A DNA stretch of 64,000 bases from Kineococcus aurantiacus (GCF_013409345.1 NZ_JACCBB010000001.1:2170001-2234000), one strand, 5' to 3'; positions 52,097 through 60,636 are shown, numbered from the stretch's first letter. Numbers and translations: made by a program. The notes: generated by a model from the letters alone, not told the origin.

Positions 52097-53380
52097 GTGA
52101 GCACCAATCCCGGCCGACCCGCCGGCCGCCGCGCCCACCACCCCGACGTCCGGCTCCAGCACGGCTGGACCAGGGGGTCACCGGCTGCGCCGGCGATCCC
52201 GTCGCGACGTCGCTCCGACCGGCCGTCCGGTCCCGGCGGCCGCTCCCCGGGGCCGACCCCCGCCCCCGGAGCACCCTCGACGAGCGGGCCCGGCGGGCGG
52301 GCGCGCAGCCAGGCCCGGCAGACACTGGCCGAGGCCTTCGACCCGCGCAGCAACGCCCTGGACCTGCTGCGGCTGGCGCTGGCGACCACGGTGGCGGTGG
52401 TGCACACCCTGCTCATCGGCACCGGCCACCAGCCCCGGACCGGCTCCACCGACCTGGGCAGCCTGGCCGTGGACGCGTTCTTCGTCCTCAGCGGCTTCCT
52501 GGTCACCCGCAGCTACCTGCGCCTGGGCTCCCTGCGCCGCTTCGCCTGGCACCGGGCCCTGCGGATCCTGCCCGGGTTCTGGCTGTCCCTGCTGCTGACG
52601 GCCCTGGTCGTCGCCCCGCTGCTGGCCGTGCTCGAGGGACGCCCGGCAGCCTCGGTGTTCGCCGGCCCGGCCTCGGCGCTGGACTACCTCAGCCGCAACG
52701 CGTTCCTGCAGATCCAGCAGTTCGGCATCGCCGGGCTGCCCACCGGCGGCGGCGCCCCGGACGTGGTCAACGGGGCGCTGTGGACGCTGTTCTTCGAGGC
52801 GTCCTGCTACGCGATCGTCGCGGCCCTCGGCGTGCTGGGCGTCCTGCGCCGGCAGCGGTGGCTGGTGCTGACCCTGCTGGTCGCCCTGTGGGCGCTGACC
52901 GTCGCCGCGACCGCCGGGTTCAACCCGCTGGGCTCGGAGCTGATGCTGCGGCTGAGCTTCGTGTTCCTGCTGGGCGCCGGCGGGCACCTGTTCGCCGACC
53001 GGATCCCGGTGCGCGGGTGGGTGGCCGCGCTCAGCCTGGTCCTGGTCCTCGTCGGGCTGGTCGCCCTGCCGGACTACCGCGCCCTGGCCGGGCCCGCGTT
53101 CGCCTACCTGTGCCTGTGGGCGGTGGTGCGCTGCCCGTGGCGCCCGCACCTGCGCGCGGACCTGTCCTACGGCACGTACGTCTGGCACTGGCCGATCGCC
53201 CAGCTGCTGTTCGCCCTCGGCGCGGCCGCCCTGAACGCGGTGCCGTTCCTCGCCCTGGGGCTGGCGGTGACCGCGGCGGTCGCCACCGCCTCCTGGTTGC
53301 TGGTGGAGCGGCCCGCGCTGGGGTGGAAGAACGCCGCCTGGGTCACCCGCACCCCCCGTGCCCTGCGCCCTCGACCGTGA
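52097..53380 (+). CDS. acyltransferase 3 (OafA/YrhL-like) membrane protein
   Basis: A 427-aa membrane O-acyltransferase that would transfer acyl groups to sugars of polysaccharides or antibiotics. The first 75 residues are a proline/glycine/arginine-rich cytoplasmic tail. About ten helices follow: NALDLLRLALATTVAVVHTL (family-conserved D-x-x-R and H), VDAFFVLSGFLVTRSYLRLG (S-G-F/Y), WHRALRILPGFWLSLLLTAL (R-x-x-R-I-x-P), and GALWTLFFEASCYAIVAALG with the conserved Glu. GAGGA precedes GTG 52097. Confidence 0.9.
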   Translation: MSTNPGRPAGRRAHHPDVRLQHGWTRGSPAAPAIPSRRRSDRPSGPGGRSPGPTPAPGAPSTSGPGGRARSQARQTLAEAFDPRSNALDLLRLALATTVAVVHTLLIGTGHQPRTGSTDLGSLAVDAFFVLSGFLVTRSYLRLGSLRRFAWHRALRILPGFWLSLLLTALVVAPLLAVLEGRPAASVFAGPASALDYLSRNAFLQIQQFGIAGLPTGGGAPDVVNGALWTLFFEASCYAIVAALGVLGVLRRQRWLVLTLLVALWALTVAATAGFNPLGSELMLRLSFVFLLGAGGHLFADRIPVRGWVAALSLVLVLVGLVALPDYRALAGPAFAYLCLWAVVRCPWRPHLRADLSYGTYVWHWPIAQLLFALGAAALNAVPFLALGLAVTAAVATASWLLVERPALGWKNAAWVTRTPRALRPRP

Positions 53381-53456
53381 CCGGCGGTGAACGGCACCCT
53401 CCGCCCACGCCCGGCCTCCACGTGGCGCCGGGCGATCGAGCCCCACCCGGGGGTGC

Positions 53457-53864
53457 TTGACTACGGCGGTGGACATCGCCGACGCCTCCGACCCTCGGAC
53501 CGGGCGGCTCATGCAGATCGGCGAGGTCGCCGAGCGGGTCCAGCTCTCGCACCGCACGGTGCGCCACTACGACGACGAGGGCCTGCTCACCCCCACCCGC
53601 AGCGCCGGCAACTTCCGCCTCTACACCGAGGCCGACGTCCAGCGCCTGCTGCTGATCCGGCAGATGAAGCCGCTGGGGTTCTCCCTGGACGACATGCGCC
53701 ACCTCATCGCCGTCCTGGACCAGCTGGCCACCGCCCCCGGCGATGAGCAGCGCACCCAGGAGCTGCGCACCTTCATCGCCACCGCGCAGGAACGCCGCGA
53801 CAAGCTCGCCCAGCAGGTCCGCACCGCCGATGCCTGGCTGGAGGACCTGCGCTCCCAGCTGTGA
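53457..53864 (+). CDS. MerR family transcriptional regulator
   Basis: A 135-aa MerR protein: MQIGEVAERVQLSHRTVRHY, then DDEGLLTPTRSAGNFRLYTE, LLLIRQMKPLGFSLDDMRHL and a C-terminal coiled coil (RRDKLAQQVRTADAWLEDLR). The start is unsure: TTG 53457, GTG 53469 or ATG 53511; the last gives the usual MerR N-terminus. No effector cysteines. It follows the acyltransferase on the same strand and may act on the palindrome at 51958-51983. Confidence 0.9.
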   Translation: MTTAVDIADASDPRTGRLMQIGEVAERVQLSHRTVRHYDDEGLLTPTRSAGNFRLYTEADVQRLLLIRQMKPLGFSLDDMRHLIAVLDQLATAPGDEQRTQELRTFIATAQERRDKLAQQVRTADAWLEDLRSQL

Positions 53865-54153
53865 AGTGACCGGCCCCGGCCCCGGGTCGTTCCGCCGATC
53901 GTGCCGACGTCGGGCGCCCGGTCGTGACCTCCGGGGGACTGAGTCGTCGGGGTCGAGAGCTGCCGAGCCAGCTGCGGGTCGAGCCGGCCGGACCCGCCCT
54001 CCGGGAGTGGCGGGCCAGGTCCCCCGCGCACTCGCACGTACAGGTCAGTCCTCCGGCCTCCTCGCCGACGACTTCGCCACCACCACCCAGACGCTGCACC
54101 CGCTCGACGCGAGCCTCGCTCCCGCAGACCGGGCACGGGCGCCAGGTGCGCAT
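53773..54153 (-). CDS. possible zinc-ribbon protein, C-terminus doubtful
   Basis: From ATG 54153 the first ~45 codons read RTWRPCPVCGSEARVERVQR, LGGGGEVVGEEAGGLTCTCE, giving a CPVCG knuckle and a second cysteine cluster (CTCEC), a convincing zinc-ribbon pattern. Beyond about 54000 the frame becomes arginine/serine-rich and then overlaps the 3' end of the convergent MerR gene. Either only the first part is real with a frameshift or lost stop, or the whole is a decaying gene. Confidence 0.4.
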   Translation of the reverse strand: MRTWRPCPVCGSEARVERVQRLGGGGEVVGEEAGGLTCTCECAGDLARHSRRAGPAGSTRSWLGSSRPRRLSPPEVTTGRPTSARSAERPGAGAGHFTAGSAGPPARHRRCGPAGRACRGVPARWR

Positions 54154-54289
54154 CGACCGACTCACCAGCCCGTTCGGCGATCCACGGAACTCACGTCGTG
54201 CGGGAGTCAGGTCCGCGGACCAGGTACCTGACCGCGGTCCAGCTCGGGTCCGAGCGATCCACCGGTCGTCCCGCTGTCGTGGACGTCGC

Positions 54290-54739
54290 TCACGCCGGCC
54301 GGCAGTCCTCCCCGCTCCCCAACGCCGCGACGTCAGGGCAGCGCGTGTGGCTCCACCCCTCGGATCCGAACGCGTCCGCAGTGGCGTCGGTGAAGACCTC
54401 CACGGCTCCACCGGGCAGCACCCGGTAGTAGGTCTTGACCGGGTCTCCTTCGGTGGTCGAGGAGGTGACCAGCACCTCTGCGCCGTCGTGCTGGGCGCCG
54501 GGGCTGAGCAGGCAGTCCTGCAGGGTCACCGGGGTGGACTGACCTTGCGGGACGGTGATCGGGGCGCACTGCGGCAAGGCCGAGCGTTCCCGGAAGGCCA
54601 CCGGCGCGCGGCCGTCAGCGGTCAGCTGCCACACGACCCACGCCGACGTCCCGACGGCCAGCAGCAGCAGGGCCACGGCCAGCACCGCGGCCGGGGAGAC
54701 GGGTCGGCTCTCCGGTGCGTCAGCGACGCCGCTGCTCAT
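54290..54739 (-). CDS. hypothetical single-pass membrane protein
   Basis: A 149-aa protein with one N-terminal membrane helix (AAVLAVALLLLAVGTSAWVV) and an extracytoplasmic domain with paired cysteines (LPQCAPITVPQG, LQDCLLSPG, HTRCPDVAALGSGEDC). The domain is beta-rich (AEVLVTSSTTEGD, KTYYRVLPGGAVEVF). I know no family. ATG/GTG start near 54739. It stands between the zinc-ribbon ORF and the toxin-antitoxin pair. Confidence 0.7.
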   Translation of the reverse strand: MSSGVADAPESRPVSPAAVLAVALLLLAVGTSAWVVWQLTADGRAPVAFRERSALPQCAPITVPQGQSTPVTLQDCLLSPGAQHDGAEVLVTSSTTEGDPVKTYYRVLPGGAVEVFTDATADAFGSEGWSHTRCPDVAALGSGEDCRPA

Positions 54740-54772
54740 CCGGCCATGATGCTCGCGCGGATGCTCGCGGGG

Positions 54773-55147
54773 TCACAGGAGTCGAACGTCGTAGTCCCCG
54801 AAGCGTCGATCGAGGGTGAGCAGTCGCAGCCCGCGCCGGGAGGCCTGCGCGATGAGCACCCGGTCGAAGGGATCGTCGTGGTGGCGGGGTAGGGCACCGG
54901 CGGCCAAGCCGTCGTCCACGGTGACCGGCAACTCGCTGAACCCCCGCTGCTGCAGTTCCTCGCGCAGGCCGTCCGGGACGGTCAGCTCGCCGAGCGCAGC
55001 CTCGATCGACATCTCCCACGCCGACGCGGCGGAGACGAACACCTCGTTCTCGCCGTCGGCCACGGCGACCCGCATGCGCCCGGGCAGGCGTTCGTCACCG
55101 CTCAACCACCACAGCAGGACGCGGGTGTCGAGCAGCAGAGCCGTCAC
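54773..55147 (-). CDS. PIN-domain toxin, VapC-like
   Basis: A 124-aa PIN-domain ribonuclease. The acidic active site is visible: Asp7 in LLLDTRVLLWW, Glu in SAASAWEMSIEAALG near residue 46, and DDPFDRVLIAQA near 92-96, then LLTLDRRFGDYDV. The LLLDTRVLLWWLSG opening is the PIN subgroup often paired with Phd antitoxins. Its GTG overlaps the antitoxin stop by four bases. It would cleave RNA when free of antitoxin. Confidence 0.92.
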   Translation of the reverse strand: MTALLLDTRVLLWWLSGDERLPGRMRVAVADGENEVFVSAASAWEMSIEAALGELTVPDGLREELQQRGFSELPVTVDDGLAAGALPRHHDDPFDRVLIAQASRRGLRLLTLDRRFGDYDVRLL

Positions 55148-55395
55148 AGGTGCGGCTCGACGTCGCCGTCGCCGAAGGCGGACACCAGGTCCTCGGAGGT
55201 GTCGTCGAAGTCGTCGGCGATGACCACTCGCCCCTTCCACGCCCCGGGACGGCGCGCTCCGTGCGAGCGGGCGGGCACCAGGCGGGCTACGGGCTTGCCG
55301 TAGCGGGCGATCACCACGTCTTCGCCCCGTTCGACCGCTTCGAGCAGTCGGGACAGGTGCGTCTTCGCCTCGTGCACGTTCACCGTCTGCGTCAC
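55144..55395 (-). CDS. Phd/YefM family antitoxin
   Basis: An 83-aa antitoxin. The N-terminal Phd fold is TVNVHEAKTHLSRLLEAVER then GEDVVIARYGKPVARLVPA, the DNA-binding/dimer part. The acidic C-terminus (ADDFDDTSEDLVSAFGDGD) would wrap the toxin. GTG 55395 is chosen; a TTG at 55425 gives an unlikely extension. The pair is translationally coupled and probably autorepressed by the complex. Confidence 0.92.
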   Translation of the reverse strand: MTQTVNVHEAKTHLSRLLEAVERGEDVVIARYGKPVARLVPARSHGARRPGAWKGRVVIADDFDDTSEDLVSAFGDGDVEPHL

Positions 55396-55479
55396 GGCTC
55401 CACGGTGAGGACTAAGTCGGACCAAGTCCCCGTGTGGGAACGCTGTCCGACAGTGACCACGACGTCACGGTCGTAGCGC

Positions 55480-55764
55480 TCAGTGCGCTTCTGCTGGTCC
55501 GTCGATGCGACGCAGCGTCCGAAGGAGACTCGGGTCCAGAGCAGTGCCAGCGCCCAGCACCTCGACTCCCAGCAGACGACCGGCGGTACTGAAGTCCAGG
55601 ATGACCTCGTACTCCTTGGACCCCGTACCCACGATGACTTGCTCCAGCGCAGGGTCGGTGCAGTCGCCCGACAAGTCGATGTAGACCGCATCGGCCTCCG
55701 CATCCCAGGTGCTGTCCACGGACCTGGCTTGCCGCGACGAGCACACAGCTGATCCACCGGTCAT
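55480..55764 (-). CDS. DUF2283 family protein
   Basis: A 94-aa protein whose last 75 residues match DUF2283: STWDAEADAVYIDLSGDCTD, YEVILDFSTAGRLLGVEVLG, then GTALDPSLLRTLRR. Function unknown; relatives are often near toxin-antitoxin or mobile genes. ATG 55764 lies inside an intergenic repeat copy, so the first ~14 residues may not be native and a GTG at 55719 is an alternative. Confidence 0.75.
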   Translation of the reverse strand: MTGGSAVCSSRQARSVDSTWDAEADAVYIDLSGDCTDPALEQVIVGTGSKEYEVILDFSTAGRLLGVEVLGAGTALDPSLLRTLRRIDGPAEAH

Positions 55765-55815
55765 CCCGCCGTCCGCGTGCTCGACGACCTCACGGTCTTG
55801 CCGATGTCCGGATGC
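55759..55815. repeat. dispersed intergenic repeat, copy 1 (module B)
   Basis: Contains CGACGACCTCACGGTCTTG followed by CCGATG, close to the second half of the copy at 59281-59345. Confidence 0.6.
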
Positions 55816-55905
55816 AGAACGAGCACGATGATCACGCACATGTCGCCGATGACCGGTCACTCACATGCGCGCCGCGAGGTGCCCTTGCATGTCGTACCAG
55901 CGACG

Positions 55906-56094
55906 ATGCCGATCGTGTTTCGGCCTTGGGGCAACGTCGTGCTCATCCTTGGTGCTCTCGCTCTGATCGTCGTCTCCCTCGTTGACGTCAAACGGCGGTG
56001 CCGGCGCGGGGAGAAGGGGTGGACGACAGGTCATGAGCTGGGAGTCGTGTCCATGTCCCTCGTCGTCCTGTCGCAGGCTCTGCCCCTGATCTAG
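55906..56094 (+). CDS. 62-residue membrane protein
   Basis: A small protein with two hydrophobic segments: VVLILGALALIVVSLVDV and LGVVSMSLVVLSQALPLI, joined by a basic loop (KRRCRRGEKGWTTGHE). ATG at 55906 without a good ribosome-binding site; an upstream in-frame ATG (55840) is possible. I do not recognise it. Confidence 0.5.
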   Translation: MPIVFRPWGNVVLILGALALIVVSLVDVKRRCRRGEKGWTTGHELGVVSMSLVVLSQALPLI

Positions 56095-56109
56095 TCGCGC
56101 GGCCATCCC

Positions 56110-56148
56110 ACCCTGCGGGCGAGGTCACGGTCATGGCGCCAGCCGGGC
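56110..56148. repeat. dispersed intergenic repeat, copy 2 (module A)
   Basis: CCCTGCGGGCGAGGTCACGG then TCATGGCG, matching the copies at 61815 and 62171. The interval 56095-56321 holds no convincing gene; a 50-codon minus frame starting at 56283 is weak. Confidence 0.6.
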
Positions 56149-56321
56149 GACGAAGGGGCCACGACGCAGAGCCGTGCGCCCTTGCACCGGGGCTAGCCGT
56201 TGCCGGCGTCGGCGGATGCGCCAGGCCTCGGTGTCGCTGCCACGGACCAGCGGGTACCCCCGCGAGGTCGTGCCGTCGGGCATGATTTCGTCGGCGCCGT
56301 GGAGAATGGCAGGGGAGCCGC

Positions 56322-56957
56322 TCAGGCCGGGTTCAGGTCTCCCAGTGCGGTCATGGCCTGGTCCAGAAGCTGGGCCAGTGACGCCTCTCCTCCGCCGGCG
56401 GTCCAGGCGTCGGTGGCCGCGTCCAGGCAGGAGATGGCTGCGGCGGCCATGACGTGCGCTCGGAGCTGAGACCCGTCGGGCAGTCGGCGGGCGATCTCCG
56501 GAGCCATCTGGCTCTCCCAGCCCTGGGTCTTCTCCCACTGCCGGGTCATGAGGGCGCAGGCGTCGCTGAGGAGGGCCATGAACTTCCTGGTCCCCTCGGG
56601 ATCGTCGAGCTCGGCGTCGGTGATCACGTCGAAGCTGCGCCGCAGCGACGTCCACGGGTGCTCGTCGTCGGGTCGCGTGCGCAGGGCTTTGGTGACCTCG
56701 TGCCCGGAGCGGGCGAAGGCGTCGAGGACGACGTCGTCCTTGGTGCCGAAGTAGCGGAAGAACGTGGCTCGCGACAGCCCGGCCTCCGCCGCGATCTGCT
56801 CGACGGTGGTGGCGTCGAAGCCCTGCTCCGCGAAGAGGCGGAACGCCACGGCGCTGACCTCCTCGCGCATGGCCTGACGTGTGCGGTCCCGCAGCGAAGC
56901 GGGGGGCTCGGCGCGGCGGGTCGAGGGTTCGCGACTGACGTGCGGTCGAGGAGTCAC
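56322..56957 (-). CDS. TetR family transcriptional regulator
   Basis: A 211-aa repressor. The HTH is FAEQGFDATTVEQIAAEAGL then SRATFFRYFGTKDDVVLDAF. The C-terminal domain includes SFDVITDAELDDPEGTRKFM and AAAAISCLDAATDAW, as in the actinobacterial TetR group near SDR or efflux genes. GTG at 56957. It is divergent from the SDR at 57059, its likely target. Confidence 0.92.
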   Translation of the reverse strand: MTPRPHVSREPSTRRAEPPASLRDRTRQAMREEVSAVAFRLFAEQGFDATTVEQIAAEAGLSRATFFRYFGTKDDVVLDAFARSGHEVTKALRTRPDDEHPWTSLRRSFDVITDAELDDPEGTRKFMALLSDACALMTRQWEKTQGWESQMAPEIARRLPDGSQLRAHVMAAAAISCLDAATDAWTAGGGEASLAQLLDQAMTALGDLNPA

Positions 56958-56986
56958 GCAGCGAGTCTAAGACATCGGGTAGCAGC

Positions 56987-57016
56987 TTGATACTTCGTCT
57001 CAGATAGAGGTAGCGT
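56987..57016 (+). promoter_or_regulatory. candidate promoter of the TetR-controlled SDR
   Basis: TTGATA (56987-56992), 17-bp spacer, then GTAGCG/TAGCGT (57010-57016), 43 bp before the SDR start. The region is locally AT-rich and holds repeated GGTAGC and AAGAC/GTCTT elements that could bind TetR. Confidence 0.4.
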
Positions 57017-57058
57017 CTTTTTCCTGGATGACGTTCCGCAACCTTCCGAGGAGTTCCC

Positions 57059-57880
57059 ATGTCCAAGACCTGGTTCATCACCGGCGCCTCCCGCGGCTTC
57101 GGCCGACGCTTCGCCGAAGCCGCGTTGCAGCGCGGCGACCGAGTCGCGGCCACCGCCCGCGACAGCGCCGCCCTCACGGACCTGTCGTCGCAGTACGGCG
57201 AGGCAGTCCTCCCCCTGACCCTCGACGTCACCGACCGCGCCGGGGTGAAGCGCGCGGTGAACCACGCCCACGACCACTTCGGGCGGCTCGACGTCATCGT
57301 CAACAACGCCGGCTCCGGACTGATGGGGGTGGTCGAGGACCTGACCGAGGACGCTCTGCGGGCGCAGTTCGAGGTGAACGTCTTCGCCCCGCTGTGGGTG
57401 ACCCAGGCGGCACTGCCCCACCTGCGCTCCCAGGGCAGCGGCCACATCGTCATGCTGTCCAGCCTGCTGGGGGTGGCCGCCTTCCCCACGACCGGTGGGT
57501 ACAGCGCGTCCAAGGCGGCCCTCGAGGCGTACTCGGAATCCCTGGCTCAGGAAGTCTCCGGGTTCGGCGTCAAGGTCACCATCGTCGAGCCAGGAGCCTT
57601 CAACACCGGCTTCAGCGCCAACGCGACGTACAGCACTCCCTCGCCCGACTACGCCCAGGTCCACGAGACCGTCGGAGCAGCCTTCGCCACCTTCCCCTCG
57701 CCCGATCCCGCAGGTGTCGGAGCCGCCCTGCTCGACGTCGTGGACGCCGAAGACGCTCCGCTGCGAGTGTTCTTCGGCACCTTCGGTCTGCAGACCGTCG
57801 AACCCCTCTACGCCCAGCGCCTGGCGACGTGGAAGAGCGCGGCAGCCATCTCGGCCAAGGCCGAGACCGTGCCGGCCTGA
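57059..57880 (+). CDS. short-chain dehydrogenase/reductase divergent from TetR
   Basis: A 273-aa SDR: TWFITGASRGFGRRFAEAAL, VIVNNAGSGLMGVVEDLTED, NVFAPLWVTQAALPHLRSQG, serine in VMLSSLLGVAAF and catalytic YSASK, then VTIVEPGAFNTGFSA. The SRGFGR and FxTGF features suit the classical subgroup annotated as oxidoreductases of unknown substrate. ATG at 57059. Divergent from the TetR gene at 56322-56957. Confidence 0.93.
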   Translation: MSKTWFITGASRGFGRRFAEAALQRGDRVAATARDSAALTDLSSQYGEAVLPLTLDVTDRAGVKRAVNHAHDHFGRLDVIVNNAGSGLMGVVEDLTEDALRAQFEVNVFAPLWVTQAALPHLRSQGSGHIVMLSSLLGVAAFPTTGGYSASKAALEAYSESLAQEVSGFGVKVTIVEPGAFNTGFSANATYSTPSPDYAQVHETVGAAFATFPSPDPAGVGAALLDVVDAEDAPLRVFFGTFGLQTVEPLYAQRLATWKSAAAISAKAETVPA

Positions 57881-58261
57881 AGGAGAGCAGCACCCGCAGC
57901 CCGATCGTCGTGGCCCGAAGACGCGGAGCGGTCCAGGCACGCGCGGCGGAACCGGCTGCGGTCTGCAGGCCCCCCAGGTTCACCCGTGCCTGCCGTGGGT
58001 GCGCGCCACCAGGGACAGGGCAGACATCGGCTACTCGTTGACTTCCTCCACGGCAACGGCCCGGCCAGGCTGTGCCGAGGTGCCCGGCGCGACGCTCTCT
58101 CATCGGCTGCCCAACAGCTTCACCGGTGTGGCTTTCTCACGGCGTGCGAAGAGGTCAAGCTGGGTCCCTCCCTGCCATCGCCGCTACCTCGATCAAGTCG
58201 CCCACCTGGTGAGCGGTAGCGCCCGCTACCCGACCAGGCCGAGGCGGCAAGAAGACCAGCG
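57881..58261. other. intergenic region, nothing recognised
   Basis: 381 bases between the SDR and the frameshifted repeat-protein gene. No frame on either strand looks like a protein. No hairpin or repeat copy was seen. Confidence 0.5.
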
Positions 58262-59245
58262 GTGAACGAGACACCGAGCCCTCGCACCCACCCCCGCCTG
58301 GATGAGTGGACCCACCACCTCTTCGTCCGCTGGTGCGGCCCCGAGGAGGTGGCCCACCGGCTGCACCTGCAACCCGGACACCCCGGCTTCCTCGTCTACG
58401 GCGGCGAGGAGCACACTCATCAACTGGGCCGACGCCTCCTCGGACACCGGCGGCATCCGCCAGCACCACGGTCACCTCCAGGCCGACTGGCTGGAGGTCG
58501 TCTCCGAGCGAGAGCACCACCACGCCGTCGAGCAGTTGCGCGCCTCCGGCTGGCCCGGCTTCCCCCTCGACGACGGGCACTTCCTCACCGCCTGGCGGGC
58601 CGAGCCGCACCCCTACCACCGCCTGGACCGCCTGCCCATGAGCAGCTACGTGCGCTGGCGCGGCCCCGACGACGCCACCCGCCGGCTGCACCTGCAACCG
58701 GGCCACACCGGGCTGCTCATCACTGCCGATGAGGCCCACGCGGTCATCGACTGGACCGATGCGCCCGAGGTCCTGCAGTACAACGGCCGCCTCGACCCCG
58801 ACTGGATGGACTGATCACCGAGCAGGAACACCAGCGCGCCAGCGAGCGGCTGCGGGCTTCGGGCTGGGCCGGTTTCCCCTGGCAGGACGAGCAGGCGATG
58901 GCCACCTGGTCCGAAGACCTCTGGATCACCGGTGGTGAAGCCTTCCCCGCGGGGACTCCAGTTCGCTTCATCGGCGACGGCCACGTCGCCGAACTGCTGG
59001 TCCTGCAACCGGGCCACCCGGGCAGGGTCACCAGCAGCGGAGAGAAGCACGACTGCGTGGACTGGATCGACGTTCAGGGCACCTTCCAGCACGACGGCGT
59101 CATGGGGCCGGAGTGGCTGGTCGCGATCGACGAGGACGACTACCGGCGCCGCGCCGATGCTGTGCATCGCTCTGGCTGGCCCGGCTTCGAGGCCGCCGGT
59201 CAAGACGGCCTCAACCACCCAGAACACGACGCTGAGCAGACGTGA
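58262..59245 (+). pseudogene. three-repeat protein of unknown family, two frameshifts
   Basis: Three ~105-codon units start at 58322, 58647 and 58958 and share VRW/VRF-x-G near the start, LQPGH(P/T)G, H-x-(L/V/C)-(I/V)-(D/N)-W, a W-(L/M) motif, and RASGW(P/A)GF or RSGWPGF at the end. The reading frame changes twice. Near 58411-58420 two bases are missing between EEH and LINW; at 58812 one base is missing, turning the expected codon into TGA after DWMD. The total loss is three bases, so the last unit is back in the original frame. As given it cannot make the whole protein. GTG 58262 is the likely old start. Family unknown. Confidence 0.75.
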
Positions 59246-59280
59246 CCGCGGGGCCCGGCTGAACCCTGTCTCCGGCCGTC

Positions 59281-59345
59281 GACGTCACGGTCATGGCGCT
59301 GGCCAGGACGTCGACGACCTCGCGGTCTTGTCGATGAGCGAGCGA
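59281..59345. repeat. dispersed intergenic repeat, copy 3 (modules A+B, fullest copy)
   Basis: GACGTCACGGTCATGGCGCT, then GGCCAGGACGTCGACGACCT, then CGCGGTCTTGTCGATGAGCG. The first 40 bases nearly match 62180-62219; the last 30 match 61249-61276 and copy 1. Confidence 0.7.
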
Positions 59346-59377
59346 TGGATTCAGGTGTTCTGTCGGGTGGTCCTGCC

Positions 59378-60013
59378 ATGATCGTCCTCATGCTGGAGCA
59401 GTCGGAGCGTGAGCTGGAGTGGGATGACGACTCGGAGCGGTGCTTCACGATCGTGCAGGGGTTGACACCCGTCCAGGCTCTGCAAGTGCTAGTGCCCGAT
59501 GCGGTCACTGACATCGCCCCCGCTCGGGAGGTCGAGCACTGGCTGGATGCGCCCTGGGGTCTTGACGAGCAGGTTGAGTACCCCGAGATCGCCTTCGCCG
59601 GGACGCATGAGGGCTGGACCTGGGTGTTCGAGCCCAACGGCTTCGCCGGGTCGAACTTTGAGCCCAGCACATCGACGCCCGTTCCGAGTCGCTACATCAG
59701 CGTGTACTGGAACATCAACGCCGTCATGCGCTTTCGCTACCTGGTGGACGGCAAACTGGGCCGCGACTTCGACCCACTCTTCCGCGCCGACGACGGTGCC
59801 GACAACGAGCTGAACGGCGTCGACCTTGACGCGGACCTCCTCGTGGGAGAGCCGGTGCCGGAAGGAGACCCCTTGCCCCAGGAGGACGACATCGACTGGA
59901 CTGAGCCGCGGAAGGCGTCGATGAGCCTGCTGGTCAACCTCAGTGGCGTGAGCTGGCCTTCGACCAACGACCTGGTCCGCAGCGCCACTGCGGCGGTCGG
60001 CTACACGATCTGA
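59378..60013 (+). CDS. DUF6461 family protein
   Basis: A 211-aa acidic soluble protein. The DUF6461 pattern is visible: RCFTIVQGLTPVQALQVLVP near the start, AGTHEGWTWVFEPNGFAGSN, then SVYWNINAVMRFRYLVDGKL and RDFDPLFRADD. The family is common in actinobacteria, often in tandem or in accessory islands, and its function is unknown. ATG 59378 is preferred over 59345, which lies in a repeat copy. GC is somewhat lower than in the core part of the window. Confidence 0.75.
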   Translation: MIVLMLEQSERELEWDDDSERCFTIVQGLTPVQALQVLVPDAVTDIAPAREVEHWLDAPWGLDEQVEYPEIAFAGTHEGWTWVFEPNGFAGSNFEPSTSTPVPSRYISVYWNINAVMRFRYLVDGKLGRDFDPLFRADDGADNELNGVDLDADLLVGEPVPEGDPLPQEDDIDWTEPRKASMSLLVNLSGVSWPSTNDLVRSATAAVGYTI

Positions 60014-60090
60014 TCATCCGGAAGCGCAGCTCGATCCCCACCCTGCACGCCAGCGTCCGGCGGAGATGCCCAGGTGCATGGCGCGAGCCG

Positions 60091-60178
60091 CGCTGCGCAC
60101 GGTCATGGCGCGGTGTGCGCGGGCGCACGGTCATCCCGCGCACCGCGCGACCACACGGTTATGCCGCGATCAGGGTGA
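60091..60178. repeat. dispersed intergenic repeat, copy 4 (several cores)
   Basis: Three core-like elements in tandem: GCGCACGGTCATGGCGCGG, GCGCACGGTCATCCCGCGC and CCACACGGTTATGCCGCGA. The GC-rich flanks can pair with each other and may form hairpins. Confidence 0.65.
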
Positions 60179-60199
60179 TGAGTCAGAGCAGCGTGAGCC

Positions 60200-60538
60200 T
60201 CACCGATCGGATCGGTCCCGCGCAGGCCTGCTCCTGCCGCGCCCCACCACGGCGTGGATCGCTTGGTACGGCACCACCGCAGTCACCAAGATGATCGCCA
60301 ACCGAACCCAGAAGGGCAGCGTCGAGTCAGCTGATGCCACCCCCGCCATGGTGATGAACAGGAGAGCAGCGAAGTCGAAGAGTCGCGGCCAGCCGTGCTG
60401 GCGGTGGTCTGTCTCCCATGAGGCTCGAACGGGAGCAGGCCGCGCATGGGACCAACCGGACAGACCCGAGCACAGAGCCGCCGGCATTAGCCACAGCATC
60501 CAGATCACAGCCTCATCGTCGCGGCTGCTCGTTCGCAC
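60200..60538 (-). CDS. small membrane protein
   Basis: A 112-aa protein with two or three hydrophobic segments: AVIWMLWLMPAALCSGLSG, LFDFAALLFITMAGVASA and FWVRLAIILVTAVVPYQAIH, and a basic end (GRGRSRPARDRSDR). GTG at 60538. I do not recognise the family. It lies between two copies of the dispersed repeat. Confidence 0.6.
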   Translation of the reverse strand: MRTSSRDDEAVIWMLWLMPAALCSGLSGWSHARPAPVRASWETDHRQHGWPRLFDFAALLFITMAGVASADSTLPFWVRLAIILVTAVVPYQAIHAVVGRGRSRPARDRSDR

Positions 60539-60570
60539 GCCACGGCTCCCTAGCGACGATGAGCCGAGTG

Positions 60571-60610
60571 GGTGATCTCGCGGTCATCCCGCGCGTCAGG
60601 ACGTCGCTGA
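60571..60610. repeat. dispersed intergenic repeat, copy 5
   Basis: GATCTCGCGGTCATCCCGCG followed by CGTCAGGACGTCG; combines the CGGTCATCCCGCG core of copies 4 and 6 with the AGGACGTCG of copy 3. Confidence 0.6.
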
Positions 60611-60636
60611 GCACCCACCCGCCGTGGGTGCGAGGC

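Noticed and set aside
56131-56283. A 50-codon minus frame ending near a repeat copy
   Set aside because: No ribosome-binding site, and it runs into the repeat copy; support is too weak.
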